Below are positions 18,702 through 31,885 of a stretch of 64,000 bases of DNA, in pieces (position 1 is the stretch's first letter; each line of letters begins with the position of its first letter). Made by a program: the position numbers and the translations under genes. This DNA is from Balanoglossus misakiensis (lineage: Eukaryota > Hemichordata), in the NCBI GenBank assembly GCA_040954595.2, contig CM082576.2:5952001-6016000 (forward strand), in the 5' to 3' direction. A model generated the notes under the pieces. The model worked only from the letters and a program-made list of their open reading frames with translations, was not told where the DNA came from and searched no databases.

Positions 18702-21700
18702 ATGATTGGATATTTAATAATCGTCTTGCTGGCTACAAGACTTGCTGACGCAGGTATGTCGATATCAACTTTTTTCCAACTGTCAGTCTGATATCGCGAG
18801 GATTGCGAGGATGATTCGATTAGTCAGACATTAGTGATAAACACACCTTTTCAACCAGCAAGCTAGCTACCCGACTTCAGTATTCCGCGCAACAAAAACT
18901 CTAATTTTGTTTACAAGCGAAGTTGTCGTTCCCAATGACCTACTCCTCAAAACTCTATGACGAATTGGTACAGTATATACATATACCATACTGCTCGCTT
19001 AGTGATTCTGTGTTCTCGCACTTGTTGTTTTTGCTATAATCTTGATCACTGTACCTTATTTATTTTTGACTTGTTAGCAAGGTAGTAACTTTAAATTTTT
19101 TTCAAAGAATCCGTCTCCCGGCACTGTCACAACCATAACGGTATGCCACTTAACCCTACGATTAACCCCACGCGATTACACAGCATAGTCGTTTGAAATA
19201 CATGGTACGAACGCTTGTAAATCCGCAAGAATTGTTGTAATAAAATATCCCTTGATTCTATTACTTGTCTGGTATTCGAGCAGGCGTATATGTGTTGGTT
19301 GTTGAATTGGTTTAAAGTTGGCCACTTTTCGTGTCCTAAACAACGGCTCCCTCTCGCTGAAAATGCGGCGAGCCTTTCAGGATCCATAACGCGGACAATC
19401 AATTTTAAGACAGCGGTCAACCGTAACAAACAAGCTTACTGTGTACGCAGACGATGCGTGTAGTGGTGTGTATAAGGAGAATGTATACAGCACCGTTTCA
19501 TTGGGCTTCCATCGCTGCATACTTACTCAGGTACCCGTAGCAACCACTAGTGTGACGTAGCACAGGAGTGTATGAAAAATTTCCCGTGAGATAAGACACT
19601 ATGGGCATGCAGCCTGCCAGTCAATGGTGGTTGGAAAATATGATGATCGCTGTTGACGCCGCCATAGGGGAATTGTATCCACGGAGATCGAGAAACGAGT
19701 TTATTTACCATTGTTACAATTAATTCGTATCTAGACACGCCAGATCCCGATGACTGTCGTGTACTTTAAAGATACCATGCTTTTTATTTGGAGTCGTGGC
19801 ATCTCTTTTACATCCGACGTTCATTTTCGGCCGCTACATTTTGTCTCAAAATGCTTGCGGCGATACGTTCGAGTCACAAAGTTATACGCCTGATCGTCGT
19901 TTGTATTCTACCTTGTTTCCTACTGATGACGTCAGCAATTGTCCGCTACGTTTGCTTCATGTTTACTCGGTTTTCATTGGCTTTATTTGGTTTGTACTCC
20001 GCCTGGGGGCATAAAAGTGGCCCTTCTTTGTCGATGTGTCACGGGGTTTATCCGAAGTGGACATACATATAGAAACCGGACAGGTCAATGAGTAAAAACT
20101 TTCGAACTGAGTTCAGAATGTGAAGACAATTTTAGACTATTGGTTGTGAATTTTGACATGTAAGTTGACATAAAAGCAAAAAAAAATAGAACGCTGTTAA
20201 AACTGAATGCACATCACATAAGTCTGTTCTTTGGTTTGTGATTCCGACAACTTTCTGTAAGTGATTTCACTGTCGGATTGTCCTCAACTTTTTTCCGCTG
20301 TCTTGATTGGCGATATGCCAACATCACACGTCACAGAACAAGTTATTTACTGTGCTTTGGTGCTCTACGTTACGGTTGCTACAACCGGGGACATAGCGGA
20401 TTGTTTCAATTTAATAGCCAGATGTGTATCAAAAGCGGCGACTAGAAAGGAAACGTCAGTCTACAAACAAAACTCCGGACAGAGGCCACGAGATAACAGC
20501 GGTGGTTCTCAGTGTTCTGGAGGTCGGTAGAATTTTAGGGGACAGCTGGAGGCCACGAGAACTTCGTGCCATTATGATCTGCAGTTCAGTGGCCAGCCTT
20601 GAAATCACTTTTAGTGTCCAATATAGCTTATGTACACGCGGGTCACAATATAACGGGGTGTGGTTAAACAATTAAAAGCTCCCAGTGTCAAATTCCCAAC
20701 CGGTGTGATAGTGACACTGTCTAATTGTTGGGCGTAGCCCTTTATGAAAGTTTGTTTTTGTTTTGTATTGCTACGATCAGTCTGTTATACACTTTTGGAT
20801 TCCATTGCCATATTTACCATTCATGTTTGGACGGATTATGTACCTGAAAAGGGGAATAACTATTTCCACTAACGATGTTTTCAAGATGATTCTGCGGTAT
20901 CTGTTAAAACACAACCGACACTTACTTTTTATTTTCTCACAGTCTTGACGATCAATCCACCTGCTGTGCCAGCAACAATTCAAGAGAATTCTCTGAACGG
21001 AGCATTTGTACCAGGGAGTACATTCAGCGCTACTGGCCAAGGTGCAAGCGCCCTCTATTACTACAGTCTGACTGACATAACACCAAACCCTGGAGCTGGG
21101 AATGAACCGTTTGAGCTTGATCAAGGTAAAGACGACATTCTTGTTTTATTTACTATCAAAAACAACAAAGTTCAGATACAATACAACGCGACTTCATTAT
21201 ACTAACCAGTGTTCCGCTAACCCTAAAGTGGAATAACTATTTTGTGTACAGTTTGCAAATTTTAATATACAACTTTGTAGTCGACCAGACCATGAAGCTT
21301 GTGTTCTCAAACTGTTTCAGACACTCAGCTAGGTCTAATGAAGCAGTCTATAATATAAGATAAATAATTCATATCGTCTCTCGTCTTGTTTTAGGTTTAC
21401 CAAGTTTAACGAATATGGCAGATATCAAAGTACGAAATCCCCCTGGATTGAATTTCGAGTCGACGGCCTCATGGACAGTGGAAGTTACAGTGCAAGATCT
21501 GAATGACCCCGCGGCTGGTAGCCAGTCAGCAAGCCTCACAATTGACATCACTGACGACCCTACCGAGGTTCCCACTTTTCTAAATCTTCCCGGGACTGGA
21601 AGTGTGCGAGAACTGGTGACGTTACCGGAAACTGTGAAATTGGTCAGCGTTACTGATGATGACAATCCCACCAATTCGACCGGTTTATCTTTCACTATGA

Positions 21701-24700
21701 CGCCGTTATCAGCCCCCTTTCAGATTGGCAATATCGATTATGATATACCGATTCCGGGTATTGCCGGTAAGCGCCGCTTACTTTTAATATTGCATCTATA
21801 ATTATAACTGGAAACATGTTCATATTTTGGTAAAAAGCATGAATAATTTCATGACTGACAGAGAACGGAAAGTAGACCAATACATTTTCTCCTTGAGAGG
21901 ATAAAATTACATCATGTCATTGTAAAATGTTAAATCATTCATAATAAATTCTTACTACTGGTTAGCATATTACGTATATGCATGCATATGTAATCCCCGA
22001 TACATGTACTTGATGTTTCTTTCAATTGATCTCTCCAAACTGCAGTGGTGACGATCGAGAACATACCAAATCCAGGTTTGAACTACGAATCAGGCACGAC
22101 CACGTGGGAATTGATCATTGAGGCTGAGGACATCGACTCACAAACATCGACTGCTACGCTGACCGTAAACGTACTCGACGAGAATGAACCCATGTACATT
22201 AGCAATCTGCCGGACACACAAGTCGTCGGTGAAATCATGAATGGGCAGATATTTGCCGTGGAAGTGATCGACGAAGACGTGAATGCTACAATTCTACCGA
22301 CATTTACCATAACACCGCCTGTCGCATCATTCGATATCGATGCTTTGGGTATGTTGCCGTATATTTGCATGCACACACTCTGCTTCACTATCTATTCCGC
22401 GAAAATGAAGATCGAAATTTTACGCGCGTGTCCACCATTGCATATTTTGTGTAATCTTCAGATTGGTGCTTTCCAACCCCTCAAATTGTAGGCATATTGC
22501 TCGTGTTTGACTTCAAAATACTAATACACTGAACTCAATCTATTTGTTACAGGCAACGTCATTGTGGTATCGCCTGGTTTGGCTGGACTTGCTCCAGTCA
22601 CTTATACTCTGACGATAATAGCAACAGATTCTGGAGGATTTACCGACACGCAGAATCTCATGGTATCAGTAGTCAATACAAACAGTGGTCCAATCGTAAT
22701 AAATCTCCCTGACACCGAGGATGTACCTGAAGACACAGCAGGCGGTACTCTGGTTTACACTCTCGTCCCGTTTGATATCGACGGCGACGCAGCAGTCTGC
22801 ACGTTTGCGCCGAATCCAAACGACGGGAATTTCGAATTCAATTCTACAAGTAAGTTTAAATGGAGGTGAAACGAAACGAATATCATTGACTTGGACCATA
22901 AGTTGTTACCAGTTGACACATTCTGCTAAAACAGACAGAGAAGGGTGCTCACACTGATAATCCAAATAAAACTAACGATTTATAATTTACTTGGATAATA
23001 CAATGTTATATAAATTGTCTGTCACCTATAGCGAACGAAATAACTCTTGTGGACCCGCCGTCCTTGGATCATGACATCACATCATCGTATGACGTCATTG
23101 TAATATGTAACGATGGGATGGTTGTGGGACCAGCGGCCAGGTTGACTATCAACATTCTACCTGTGAACAAGCCTCCGCAGATACTAAACCTGCCTGCAAC
23201 GGTAACGGTTCCAGAAGACGCCATCAACGCTGCTGCTATCATGTCCATTGAAGGTTATGACGTCGACGGCGATGATCTGGACTTTACCATTTTGAGTGTT
23301 ATGCCCTCTAGTGGTTATTCTAAGTTTACTATTGCTGATGTGGGTGAGTTGTGCAGTATTTATTAGTATTTGTTGAAACTATACATTCTAAAGTTGGAAT
23401 CTCGCGCATTTTGAAGGACTGCGACAACTGTTTGGTAACCCACTTATTTTCAAGTATGTATTGACCGCAACGATTTCTAGCAGTCCAATGACGTATTTTT
23501 GTTACTTCATATGCAGTTATGTTCAACCAAATATGCGTGTTTTTTTAAACATCGTTGGGGTAATTTTCTCACCAGACTCCGACGAAGCGGATGTTAGTAT
23601 TGTGAGCAATCCCAACTTTGACTATGAAGACATCAACCAGTACATCATCGTGGTGGAGGCAACCGATGGTGAATACACGGCTACCGGTACGCTGAACGTT
23701 GATATCGTCGACGTCAATGAACCACCGGAGTTTGTCATTAAACCTCAGACCCTATATATTGATGAGAACACCGTAAGTAAATTGTTTAAAGTGCGCATTT
23801 ACAGTAATTTGTAGACTAGCCCACTAGTCGCGTGGTGATTTTTTTGTCTTATAAAGATTCCCAGTACTTTTCTTGTGTTTGCTTGCTATGAGCAAGTTTC
23901 TGGTACTGAGTTTCTGGTATATCTGCTTGGAACACATACTTATTAAGCATTTTTTTCATTCCGCAGCCCCTCAACACAGTTCTGTATTCAATAATCCTAT
24001 CAGTGAATGACCCAGATGATGGCCCAGGTGACTTGACTTTTTTAATGGTACCGAGTGCCGAGGACGATCACTTCAAGATCAGTCTTACAAACCGGTTTAA
24101 GGTGAACACTCCCTTGGACTTCGAAAGCGACCCCACGACTTTCCAAGTTCAAGTATCAGTGACCGATTCTGCGAACAACATGGACTACCTGCCGATCAAT
24201 GTCATCGTGGTCAACGTCAACGACGAGCCGCCCGTCTTCTCGGAAGATCCGTACGTTGGACAGGTCTTCGAGAACGAGCCCGGTGGAACGTCTGTCCTCA
24301 CCGTCCTGGCCACAGACGTCGAAGGTGACAACATCGTGTACGAGATCGACCCGTACAGCCCGTACGTCGAAGTCGACCGCACCACGGGAGAGGTTCGGCT
24401 GAAGCAACCGCTGGACCGACGGGCTCTCGGCTCGATGATCCAGGTGGCGGTGACGGCCACCGATGACGGCTCGCCGACCACGCTGCAGGATGTGTCCTAC
24501 ATCAACATCACCATCAAAGACGTCAACGACAACGAGCCGGTACTGGCGCAGGAATTCTACAACTGGGAAGTCAGATACGACGCTGATATTGGCACCTACA
24601 TCGACCGGGTTACAGCAACAGACAGGGATTTTGGTAAGCAGTGCATGCGAATGATGTAGAATGACAACCCTTGTCGCGGTGTTTCTCATCAACACTCTAA

Positions 24701-27154
24701 AATGCCAGAATTTGAACGTTTTGCAAGGGTAGATTATCTGGTTTTCTGGTTTCTGAAAAATACTGGGATGCAGACAATCATTGCAGGTATTGTAATCCAG
24801 ACTCATTTTCGTTCGCAGGAAACAACGGGGCATTTGAGTTTACTCTGTTATTGGACAACGTCTACTTCGGCATCGACACCATCGGGAAGGTCTCCGTCAG
24901 TGACGAATTAAAAGCTGAAACGGAGTATCTCTTATATTGTCGGGCCGAAGATTCTGGCAATCCTTCTCAGACGTCAGAGTAAGTGTTGTTTCTCGTCGAA
25001 AATTTAAACATCATATCTTCACTTCGATTGCCAAACAGATCTCGACAGGCAGCTGGCAGACGGGTTGCAGACAGACTGCAGGCGCACCGCTAATCTCAAT
25101 TTATACCATGCATCTGGGGCATCAGACTCTTGTTCGTCAGATCTAATAATCTTGTAATCTTTCTCCCTTGCAGCATATCTGTCATCCGAGTGGATACCTT
25201 CATCCCGCAGTTGGTGCTTGTGAACGTCCACCTCGGGATTACAGTCAACGATTTCACCAACGCCAAGAGAACCGCCCTCCTGAACACGCTGAATAGTCTC
25301 TTCCCGCCATGGCAGTTCAGGATCTCGGCCGTCCAATCAGAAGACGTCACGTCAAGGAGACGACTGCTTCAGGCAAGGTACGTCATCACGTGGTGAAATC
25401 ACCTTCACTGAGACATGGAAGTTTGCCTTCTAATTGAATGTTAACATTTAACCGAAAAATATGTCCGAAAAATTTAGCAGAAGTGTGCGAAGACTAAACT
25501 GGCTTCACGTGTTTTAACTGTAGCAATGCAGTCTTGGAAATGTACGCCCTGCAGGACGACACGACCGATGATATCGACAACGTGAAACTACACAAGATGT
25601 TTGTCCATGCAAGCACTCTGGTGACCGCCATGACCATAGATGACGTTGGCACGCCCTCTGCTGTCCTGGCGGGCACGGACATCGTCCTGGTTGAACCCAC
25701 CTACCCGGTGGAGATCGTGGTCAACGACATCAACTGGTGGCTGGACACGCTGGAAGGGAACATCACCCTCGGGATCCTGAGCTTCCTCGCTTTCCTCTTG
25801 CTCCTGATACCGTTGATCATCTGCTGCTGGAAGTGTTGCTGCTGTGGGCGGGGACTGTCCGGGTTCTGCGCCAGGTGCTGCAGTAATATGTGCAAGCGCA
25901 GAAACGTTGATCTGGAAGAGCGGCCGTAAGTATGCAAACTGGCTAATTCGAAATTGATATACAGCATAGACTAGAAGAAAATACACGTAGGGTTTTCATC
26001 TTTCAATTGACTTCTTTAAAATGCGTTTATATGTCCGACAGGGCCGACTATGAAATGCGGAAAAAGGCGCCGGAACCGGTTATTGAAAAAAAGAAGATGG
26101 ATACATCCGATGTACCTGAACCCATCGAAATGGGCCCCAAAAGGCCCATACCAAGAGTTGACGACGGTGTTCCCCCAAGCAGCGTTGGAAAGTTCGACTT
26201 CAGATACGCAGGACGCCCCCACCCGGGAGGTCCACAGACCCTGAAAGTCAAAGATCAACCGACGCTCATTCTGACACCTTCATCCCCCGTGGCAAAGACG
26301 GCTGACCCAAGTTTAAGGAACGCGAAGACGACACCAATACTGCAAAGGAGGGGTGGAAGGGTGTCTCCGGTGGTGGCCGGCAGTAATGATAACGTAGGTA
26401 ACAATATTGATGATGAAAACAGATTCGACGGGTCTGCACACGATAACGGTATGTCACGCTCTTCCCTGTAGTACTAATGCAATGCATATCCGTGTCGTGC
26501 AAGTTATTTGTGATGTCCGAATCATGACCAAAAGATCCGACCAATGCTTCACTAAAAACAAGCCAAGACGTCATTGACATCAATTCATCATACAACCCGT
26601 AAGATGCATAACGATGTCCCTCCGCAAACGCAGTAAAAGATCTCATTAACATCTATGCACCGTATTGCACTTGATGAAAATTAACGCGAACGCTCATTTG
26701 AATTTTGATGTGCCAACTAAAGTTTCTCTCCACAGGTAGTTTCTGGAAAACAAGTTTGAACTTAGTCGCTGTATTAATTGCAGATATTTGACGTGTAGAA
26801 AGCAACGCACGCCTTAAAGAATTCACAGACTTGCCATTATACCATAGTCAAGATAGCGACACTGAAAGAGACGTTTACTTTCTGATCTGCGACAATCTCT
26901 CCGACATGCCCGTAGATCCATGGCCAGTATATGAATACTAGTATTTCTTAACGTGGAGCGTAGACTCTGCAGGCAATGGTATACCATTAGGCCTACATGT
27001 AAAGCCCAGAGTGACTCGATTTTCACCACTTTGTTTTTACATTGCAGTGACCGGACGAACGTATCAGTTCAATACCCAGAATGGGGAAAGAAAATGGGAC
27101 ATATCACCGAATACTCCTCGCCGTGGCCGGGGTGGTGTAGACCTGAATGTTTAA
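18702..27154 (+). CDS. Cadherin-like transmembrane receptor, tandem copy 3
   Basis: Exons: 18702-18753, 20943-21125, 21395-21766, 22046-22348, 22553-22849, 23032-23343, 23576-23772, 23967-24633, 24819-24978, 25174-25377, 25524-25925, 26042-26448, 27048-27154. Predicted length is 1220 aa. Exon 1 encodes the signal peptide MIGYLIIVLLATRLADA. Eight cadherin repeats span roughly residues 20-840, a membrane-proximal domain about 850-985, and the helix about 996-1016, followed by CCWKCCC. The tail has KFDFRYAGRPH and ends RGGVDLNV. Motifs seen include GLNFE, GLNYE, SLDHD, NFDYE, PLDFE, NVNDEPPVF and DVNDNEPVL. Repeat 3 has lost the LDYE glutamate (GLAGLAP). Every exon junction agrees in phase with copy 2 up to the transmembrane exon, which supports both models. 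Surface adhesion is inferred from the family; a specific ortholog is not recognised. Confidence 0.9.
18754..20942. other. Large first intron of copy 3
   Basis: About 2.2 kb between the signal-peptide exon (donor gtatgt) and the second exon (acceptor tctcacag). Copy 2 has a first intron of about 1.0 kb at the same place and phase. No exon, RNA gene or repeat of note is recognised inside. Confidence 0.7.
22069..22273 (+). repeat. Gene-conversion-like patch A, copy 3
   Basis: Partner of 11841-12045: gapless over 205 bases with two differences. It is confined to exon 4 of copy 3. Confidence 0.9.
23614..23733 (+). repeat. Gene-conversion-like patch B, copy 3
   Basis: Partner of 13192-13311: gapless over 120 bases with two silent differences. 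It is confined to exon 7 of copy 3. Confidence 0.9.
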
Positions 27155-28577
27155 AGTTGGACATCACATGAGAAGCGGAAAAAAAACTTGACACTATGCT
27201 TATAGTCTGCGTAATGTAGCAAAGCCGGTCTCCGTATGTGATCGAAGACGAAGCATTAACATTGGTTAAAGCTGATCCAGACTCTGTAGGAACGCATCTT
27301 TTTTCGCACTCACTTTTGCTATCCAGATGACTAAGTTATTTTAAACTTGGACACAGAGGTCAACTTGGACACGAGTGCATCAGTTGTGGTTGCATACCCT
27401 GCATGAAGTGCAACCTTTTTGTATAGATATATTTCCAGATTAAGTTTATGGAAACACTTACGAAGCAAATATTACTAATATCATCAAATATGTTAATTTG
27501 TCTCGTGTAACCCAATGTTTCTTCATTGACAATGAGGCCAATTTGTCTCGACATCTATTTGTGTTGCAACCCAAGGTGTCACTTCTCCTGTATGTTTTGG
27601 ATTGGTGTCACCGTTGTAAAATAGAAATTCATTAAAATACGCTTAATTATCACAAGATTTATATTCTGGGGCATTAAGTTATAACAGATTATATTTTTAC
27701 CTACTCGTGCCGTGTGGGGACTTACTCAACCAATAGTTTGGTTATTGTAGTATACAGAAGAGAACTTATAGGAATACGCGTTTTCAATTTTTATCTTCAT
27801 TTACAGAACGCGCATGTGTTATTTACTCCTACATAACAAGAGTGTTTACAATTTTCCGCCACTATGGATAAGTCATGACTGTTCTGGTGTCACGTGACAT
27901 GCGTGCTGAGTCGGAACATGATCTATTTGATGGTCACGACACGGGTAGAGTAGTGTGCGACTGAACAGTGATACTTAAACTTACAAACTATACCAAAGAT
28001 ATTTTATAAAGTGTACTCAGACTGGAAACACTAGGTCTTTTATTATGATGAAATGTCAGTTTTGCTTACTCTGAACGATATACTTTAATTTGCAACAGAA
28101 CATAGTTTATCAACTTATAGTATTTAGTTATAAAAATATTTCAAAACGAAAATATCGCGAGACTTAGGAAACTTTTACTTAGTAACTGATGTTTCGATCG
28201 ACCGTATACAATGTAGATGGAAAAGAAAAATGTCTTTGAAAAATTTGAATGAATATGTAACCAGGGTTTCGACTTTCGAGTTTTCATATTGAAATTTGCC
28301 GTTAATCGTTTTGCATTTATTGAAAAATGTATTAATTAAACGCATGTGTCTATTTAAATCGTGTAATTCAACTTCATTTGTTCTTGTGTGTGTATGTGTG
28401 TATGTAATATTGTGTGTGGGGGGGGGGGTCAGCTACCTAGCAGCTTGTTTTCTGAGTAATCACGTTGGCCCTTTGAGTCGAAGCTGTCTAAGTTTCCGCA
28501 CCACAGGCACAAGCGCAGCGCCCGCATCGATTGAGTGCTTCGTGTTTACCTGATCTCCGCCCACAATGCATTGCGTT
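27155..28577. other. 3' flank of copy 3 and intergenic spacer
   Basis: No coding exon is recognised. An ATTAAA at about 27632 could serve as a polyadenylation signal for copy 3, but it is weak evidence. A GT-rich stretch with an 11-base G run is at 28418-28428. Confidence 0.5.
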
Positions 28578-28589
28578 CAAAATGGCCGC
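28578..28589 (+). promoter_or_regulatory. Possible YY1-type site upstream of NDUFAF5
   Basis: The word caaaatggccgc resembles the animal YY1 consensus (AAnATGGCGGC) with one mismatch. It lies about 105 bases before the NDUFAF5 start codon. YY1-type sites are common near start sites of nuclear genes for mitochondrial proteins. This is a single short match, so it is only suggestive. Confidence 0.3.
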
Positions 28590-28693
28590 GCCCATAGAGT
28601 AAAGTGTTTTTACGTTCCTTGAACTTGCAATCGCCGAGAAAACATTGTACCACTTTTTCTAAGAAGGTGTAAGGGAAAACTAACTAAAACGCA

Positions 28694-29762
28694 ATGGCAT
28701 TGGCACCAGGTTTGAGAAGGCTATACGCTTATTGTCGTTTCGATATGCGCCCGTGGTCAACACGGCCGTTCTCCGTAGTGACAAGTCGCAATGTGTCAAC
28801 AGTACTGGCATCTGAAAAACACTGCAAAAATAAAAATGACTCTCCCAAGAAAATGCGATGTGGCTGTGGGACATTGTTAGGTCGCCATACAACCATAGAC
28901 GTGACAACTCATCACGTCCGCCAAATGCACCCTGGAAACCCTAGAGGAGAAACTGTGATGAATGTGTTCGACAGGAAAACCAAACGACAACAGAGAGACA
29001 GATCGGCTATGTTGGAGGATGGACACGTTTATGATTATCTTAAAGACGAGGTAGGATGATGTTTACAATAGGAACTCGGTCGGAACGTTTACAGTAACAC
29101 GATGGCAGCTGTGCATATTAATGAAACATGCAAAACCAATCGAGAACACCCATAAGGCTATGATGCGCGAAATATATGAACCGATGATAGGCAGATGAGT
29201 GTGTTGTTGTTGTTGTTGTTCTTCTTCTTCTTCTTCTTCTTCTTCTTTTGGGCTGAGTTCGATTCAACTGAGTTGTCTGCGAATTCTGTCATGCCTGTTC
29301 AGTGTTGCAATGGGAAGTGAGTTATCTTTGTGATTATTATTCACTCCGCCCCTCCCCCATTGTTATTGTATGTTATTGTTGTGCATTAATTGTTATTCAT
29401 TTCTGTGATTTTTTTGTCTTATTAATTCAGGTGGCGTTCAGGATAACTGACAGGCTTAGAGATATTGCAAGGTTTGTCCCTCGTTTGTAATACAAATGCA
29501 ATGTCATCAAATCATCAACTTGGATCACAGGAAATAAACCTGCAAGAATTAATTGTTAGTCTGACTGACATATTTTTGTGTTCTCTTTCAGGAAATTCAA
29601 CATTGCACTTGATATTGGCTGTGGGAAAGGTCATATAGCAAAATGTATATATAGTGTGAGTCCTTAACGTTTTGTCTGCAAGAAATGTACATCTAAATGC
29701 AGATGTTACAAATGCAATTCATTCATATTATTACAGAAACTCGAGTACTAATATAACTGTTG

Positions 29763-29809
<47 letters not shown>

Positions 29810-31701
29810 TATCATCATCATCATCATTTAAAGCCTAACAATTATTTCTTTATTTATTTCCACAGGACATGGTGAATACATTGTATCAATGTGACATTTC
29901 AGAAAAGATGCTGGTTTGTTGTTTTCTTGTTATTGATAAAAGAACTTTAATGCATTTCATGTAGGGAGTATGTCTGAATTTCAGCAACAGTGGATGAAAA
30001 ATCCAATCATGATGGGATTGTTAACTGTCTCCATTTGTTTCAGGAGGTTAGTAGTTCCTCAGAGGAAGTTCCTACATGCAGGGTTCTGTGTGACGAAGAA
30101 TTCTTGCCTTTCAAGGAGGATTCCTTGGATTTAGTCATTAGCAGTCTAAAGTAAGGTCATCATGAAATTATATTTATAATTCTCCAATCTGCCTCAGTCA
30201 GACTAACCTAACCTCCAGCAAAATCAAGTCCACCAAAATCGCAAATACACGCATTACAGCTTACATCCAATTTCTTGTACATTTTCAGTTTACACTGGGT
30301 GAATGATCTTCCAGGAGCACTGAGACAGGTCAGAGTATTACATGGTATATTTCTTTTGTAAAAGATTAATTTCAGTGTTTATTCAACTTAAAAGAATTCT
30401 AGTGCTGTGATATCATTTAAACATATTGACTGCATGTAAAGGTCCCATCTAGCATCTAACAATGCGCACTCTCAATGTTACAGATTCAGTTTTCCCTGAA
30501 GAAGGACGCTCCCTTTATTGGTGCTATGTTCGGGGGTGATACTCTCTTTGAATTGAGATCATCCTTACAGTTAGCCGAGACAGAGAGAGAAGGGGTAAGC
30601 ATTTACTTGCATTTCAGCTGTTTCAGCTGTTTTAATGCGTTTTCCAACTTTTGGGCGCCATAATTTCATTTATCATATATCGTTCTTTCAGGGATTTGCA
30701 CCACATATTTCACCATTCACTGATGTCAGGGATATTGGTAATCTTTTGACAAGGGCTGGTTTTACTTTGCTGACTGTGGTAAGTTTGCTTCTGTTGGTTT
30801 ATGCCGGAAAAATAATCCCCGTTATCCTAATTGTGAATCAAAGTGTGTGTGTGACACACCGGCAAAAATTGGAAGGAAATTATACAGCAGCAATTGGTGT
30901 ACCTATCACCTGTTTTGCTATTTGATACATAATTCTAGAATGACTGATCGACATGCAGCAAAGATACATTATTTCACTTCCTCAAAAAGTCTCGGTTCTC
31001 TTTCAGGACATTGATGAGATCACCGTCAATTACCCGACCATGTTTGAAGTCATGTTTGACCTGAAGGGCATGGCCGAGAACAATGCATCATGGTCCAGAA
31101 AGCAGATACTGCACAGGGACACAACGATGGCTGCTGCAGCTATATACAAAGGTGAAAGTTTATAGACATGGTCCCAGAAATTTTGGTTGACATTCCCTTC
31201 ATTGCTTCTTGGTTACGGGAAATCACATAAACCATTAATCATTTATTGTTGATGTTGCAGATATGTACGGAAATGAGGACGGTTCTGTGCCAGCCACTTT
31301 TCAAATCTTGTACATGATTGGCTGGAAACCAGATCCATCTCAAGTAAGTAGTGGGACAGTTCATCTGATGTTTCAAGCATAATGGTTTGTTTTGATCATT
31401 GTAAACAGAGAAAATACTAGTACTTCATTCTCGTCTATCAGTAACTGGAACGGTGAAATTGTTCAGCGTTCTAAGAATGTGTATAGCATTTTGTTCAGTT
31501 GTTGATGTTTTGATCAACTGTAGAACCAGAAGATTTTCTGTCTGGCCTCACGCGTGAAAGAGAAATTAATTTCTAAAATCATCTGTGTGTTCTTTGCAGG
31601 CACAGCCAGCTAAAAGAGGATCAGCCACTGTGTCCCTGAAAGATCTGGAAAATCTGAGTACACTTAGAACAGAATTTGAAAAGGGAGATGGGAAGAAGTA
31701 G
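28694..31701 (+). CDS. NDUFAF5: NDUFAF5, mitochondrial complex I assembly factor
   Basis: Exons: 28694-29050, 29431-29471, 29592-29655, 29866-29913, 30044-30150, 30289-30328, 30484-30594, 30692-30778, 31007-31151, 31261-31343, 31600-31701. All have GT-AG introns and consistent phases. The product is a class I SAM-dependent methyltransferase-fold protein of the mitochondrial matrix, known in the family to hydroxylate an arginine of the complex I subunit NDUFS7 during assembly. Seen: a basic, Ser/Thr-rich N-terminus fitting a mitochondrial targeting sequence; [11 protein letters not shown]; the SAM-site glycine motif [12 protein letters not shown]; then [84 protein letters not shown] and KRGSATVS near the C-terminus. 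These align end to end with the vertebrate protein. The Cys-containing stretch at about residues 50-65 has no obvious vertebrate counterpart. Confidence 0.96.
29203..29248. repeat. (GTT)n followed by (CTT)n
   Basis: Six GTT units run directly into about nine CTT units in the first intron of NDUFAF5. Confidence 0.9.
29764..29828. repeat. (CAT)n microsatellite
   Basis: About 20 CAT/ATC trinucleotides with one interruption, in the third intron of NDUFAF5. The poly-His reading frame across it is not coding. Confidence 0.95.
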
Positions 31702-31791
31702 TGAACTGTATTGTAGATTACAAATTACTTGCAACATATTTCTTCCCAAAACATGCTCTACGACAGTTTAACTTACAGGCATAGATGAAAC

Positions 31792-31797
31792 AATAAA
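31792..31797 (+). terminator. Polyadenylation signal of NDUFAF5
   Basis: AATAAA about 90 bases after the stop codon at 31701. A second AATAAA lies near 31885. Confidence 0.55.
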
Positions 31798-31885
31798 AAA
31801 GCCCCATTTGAATGGCATATGAATAGAATCTTTCACTACCGAAGAAATTTTTATATTGGCTAATGATGTCTTTACTGTGTGAAAA

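Noticed and set aside
18754-20942. Possible extra exons in the first intron of copy 3
   Set aside because: Open frames around 19.8-20.6 kb have no cadherin sequence, and copy 2 has no counterpart exon.
24156-24833. 225-residue - strand open frame
   Set aside because: Antisense shadow of the long GC-rich cadherin exon at 23967-24633; no family signature of its own.
29672-29875. Poly-histidine open frame
   Set aside because: Translation of the (CAT)n microsatellite inside an NDUFAF5 intron.
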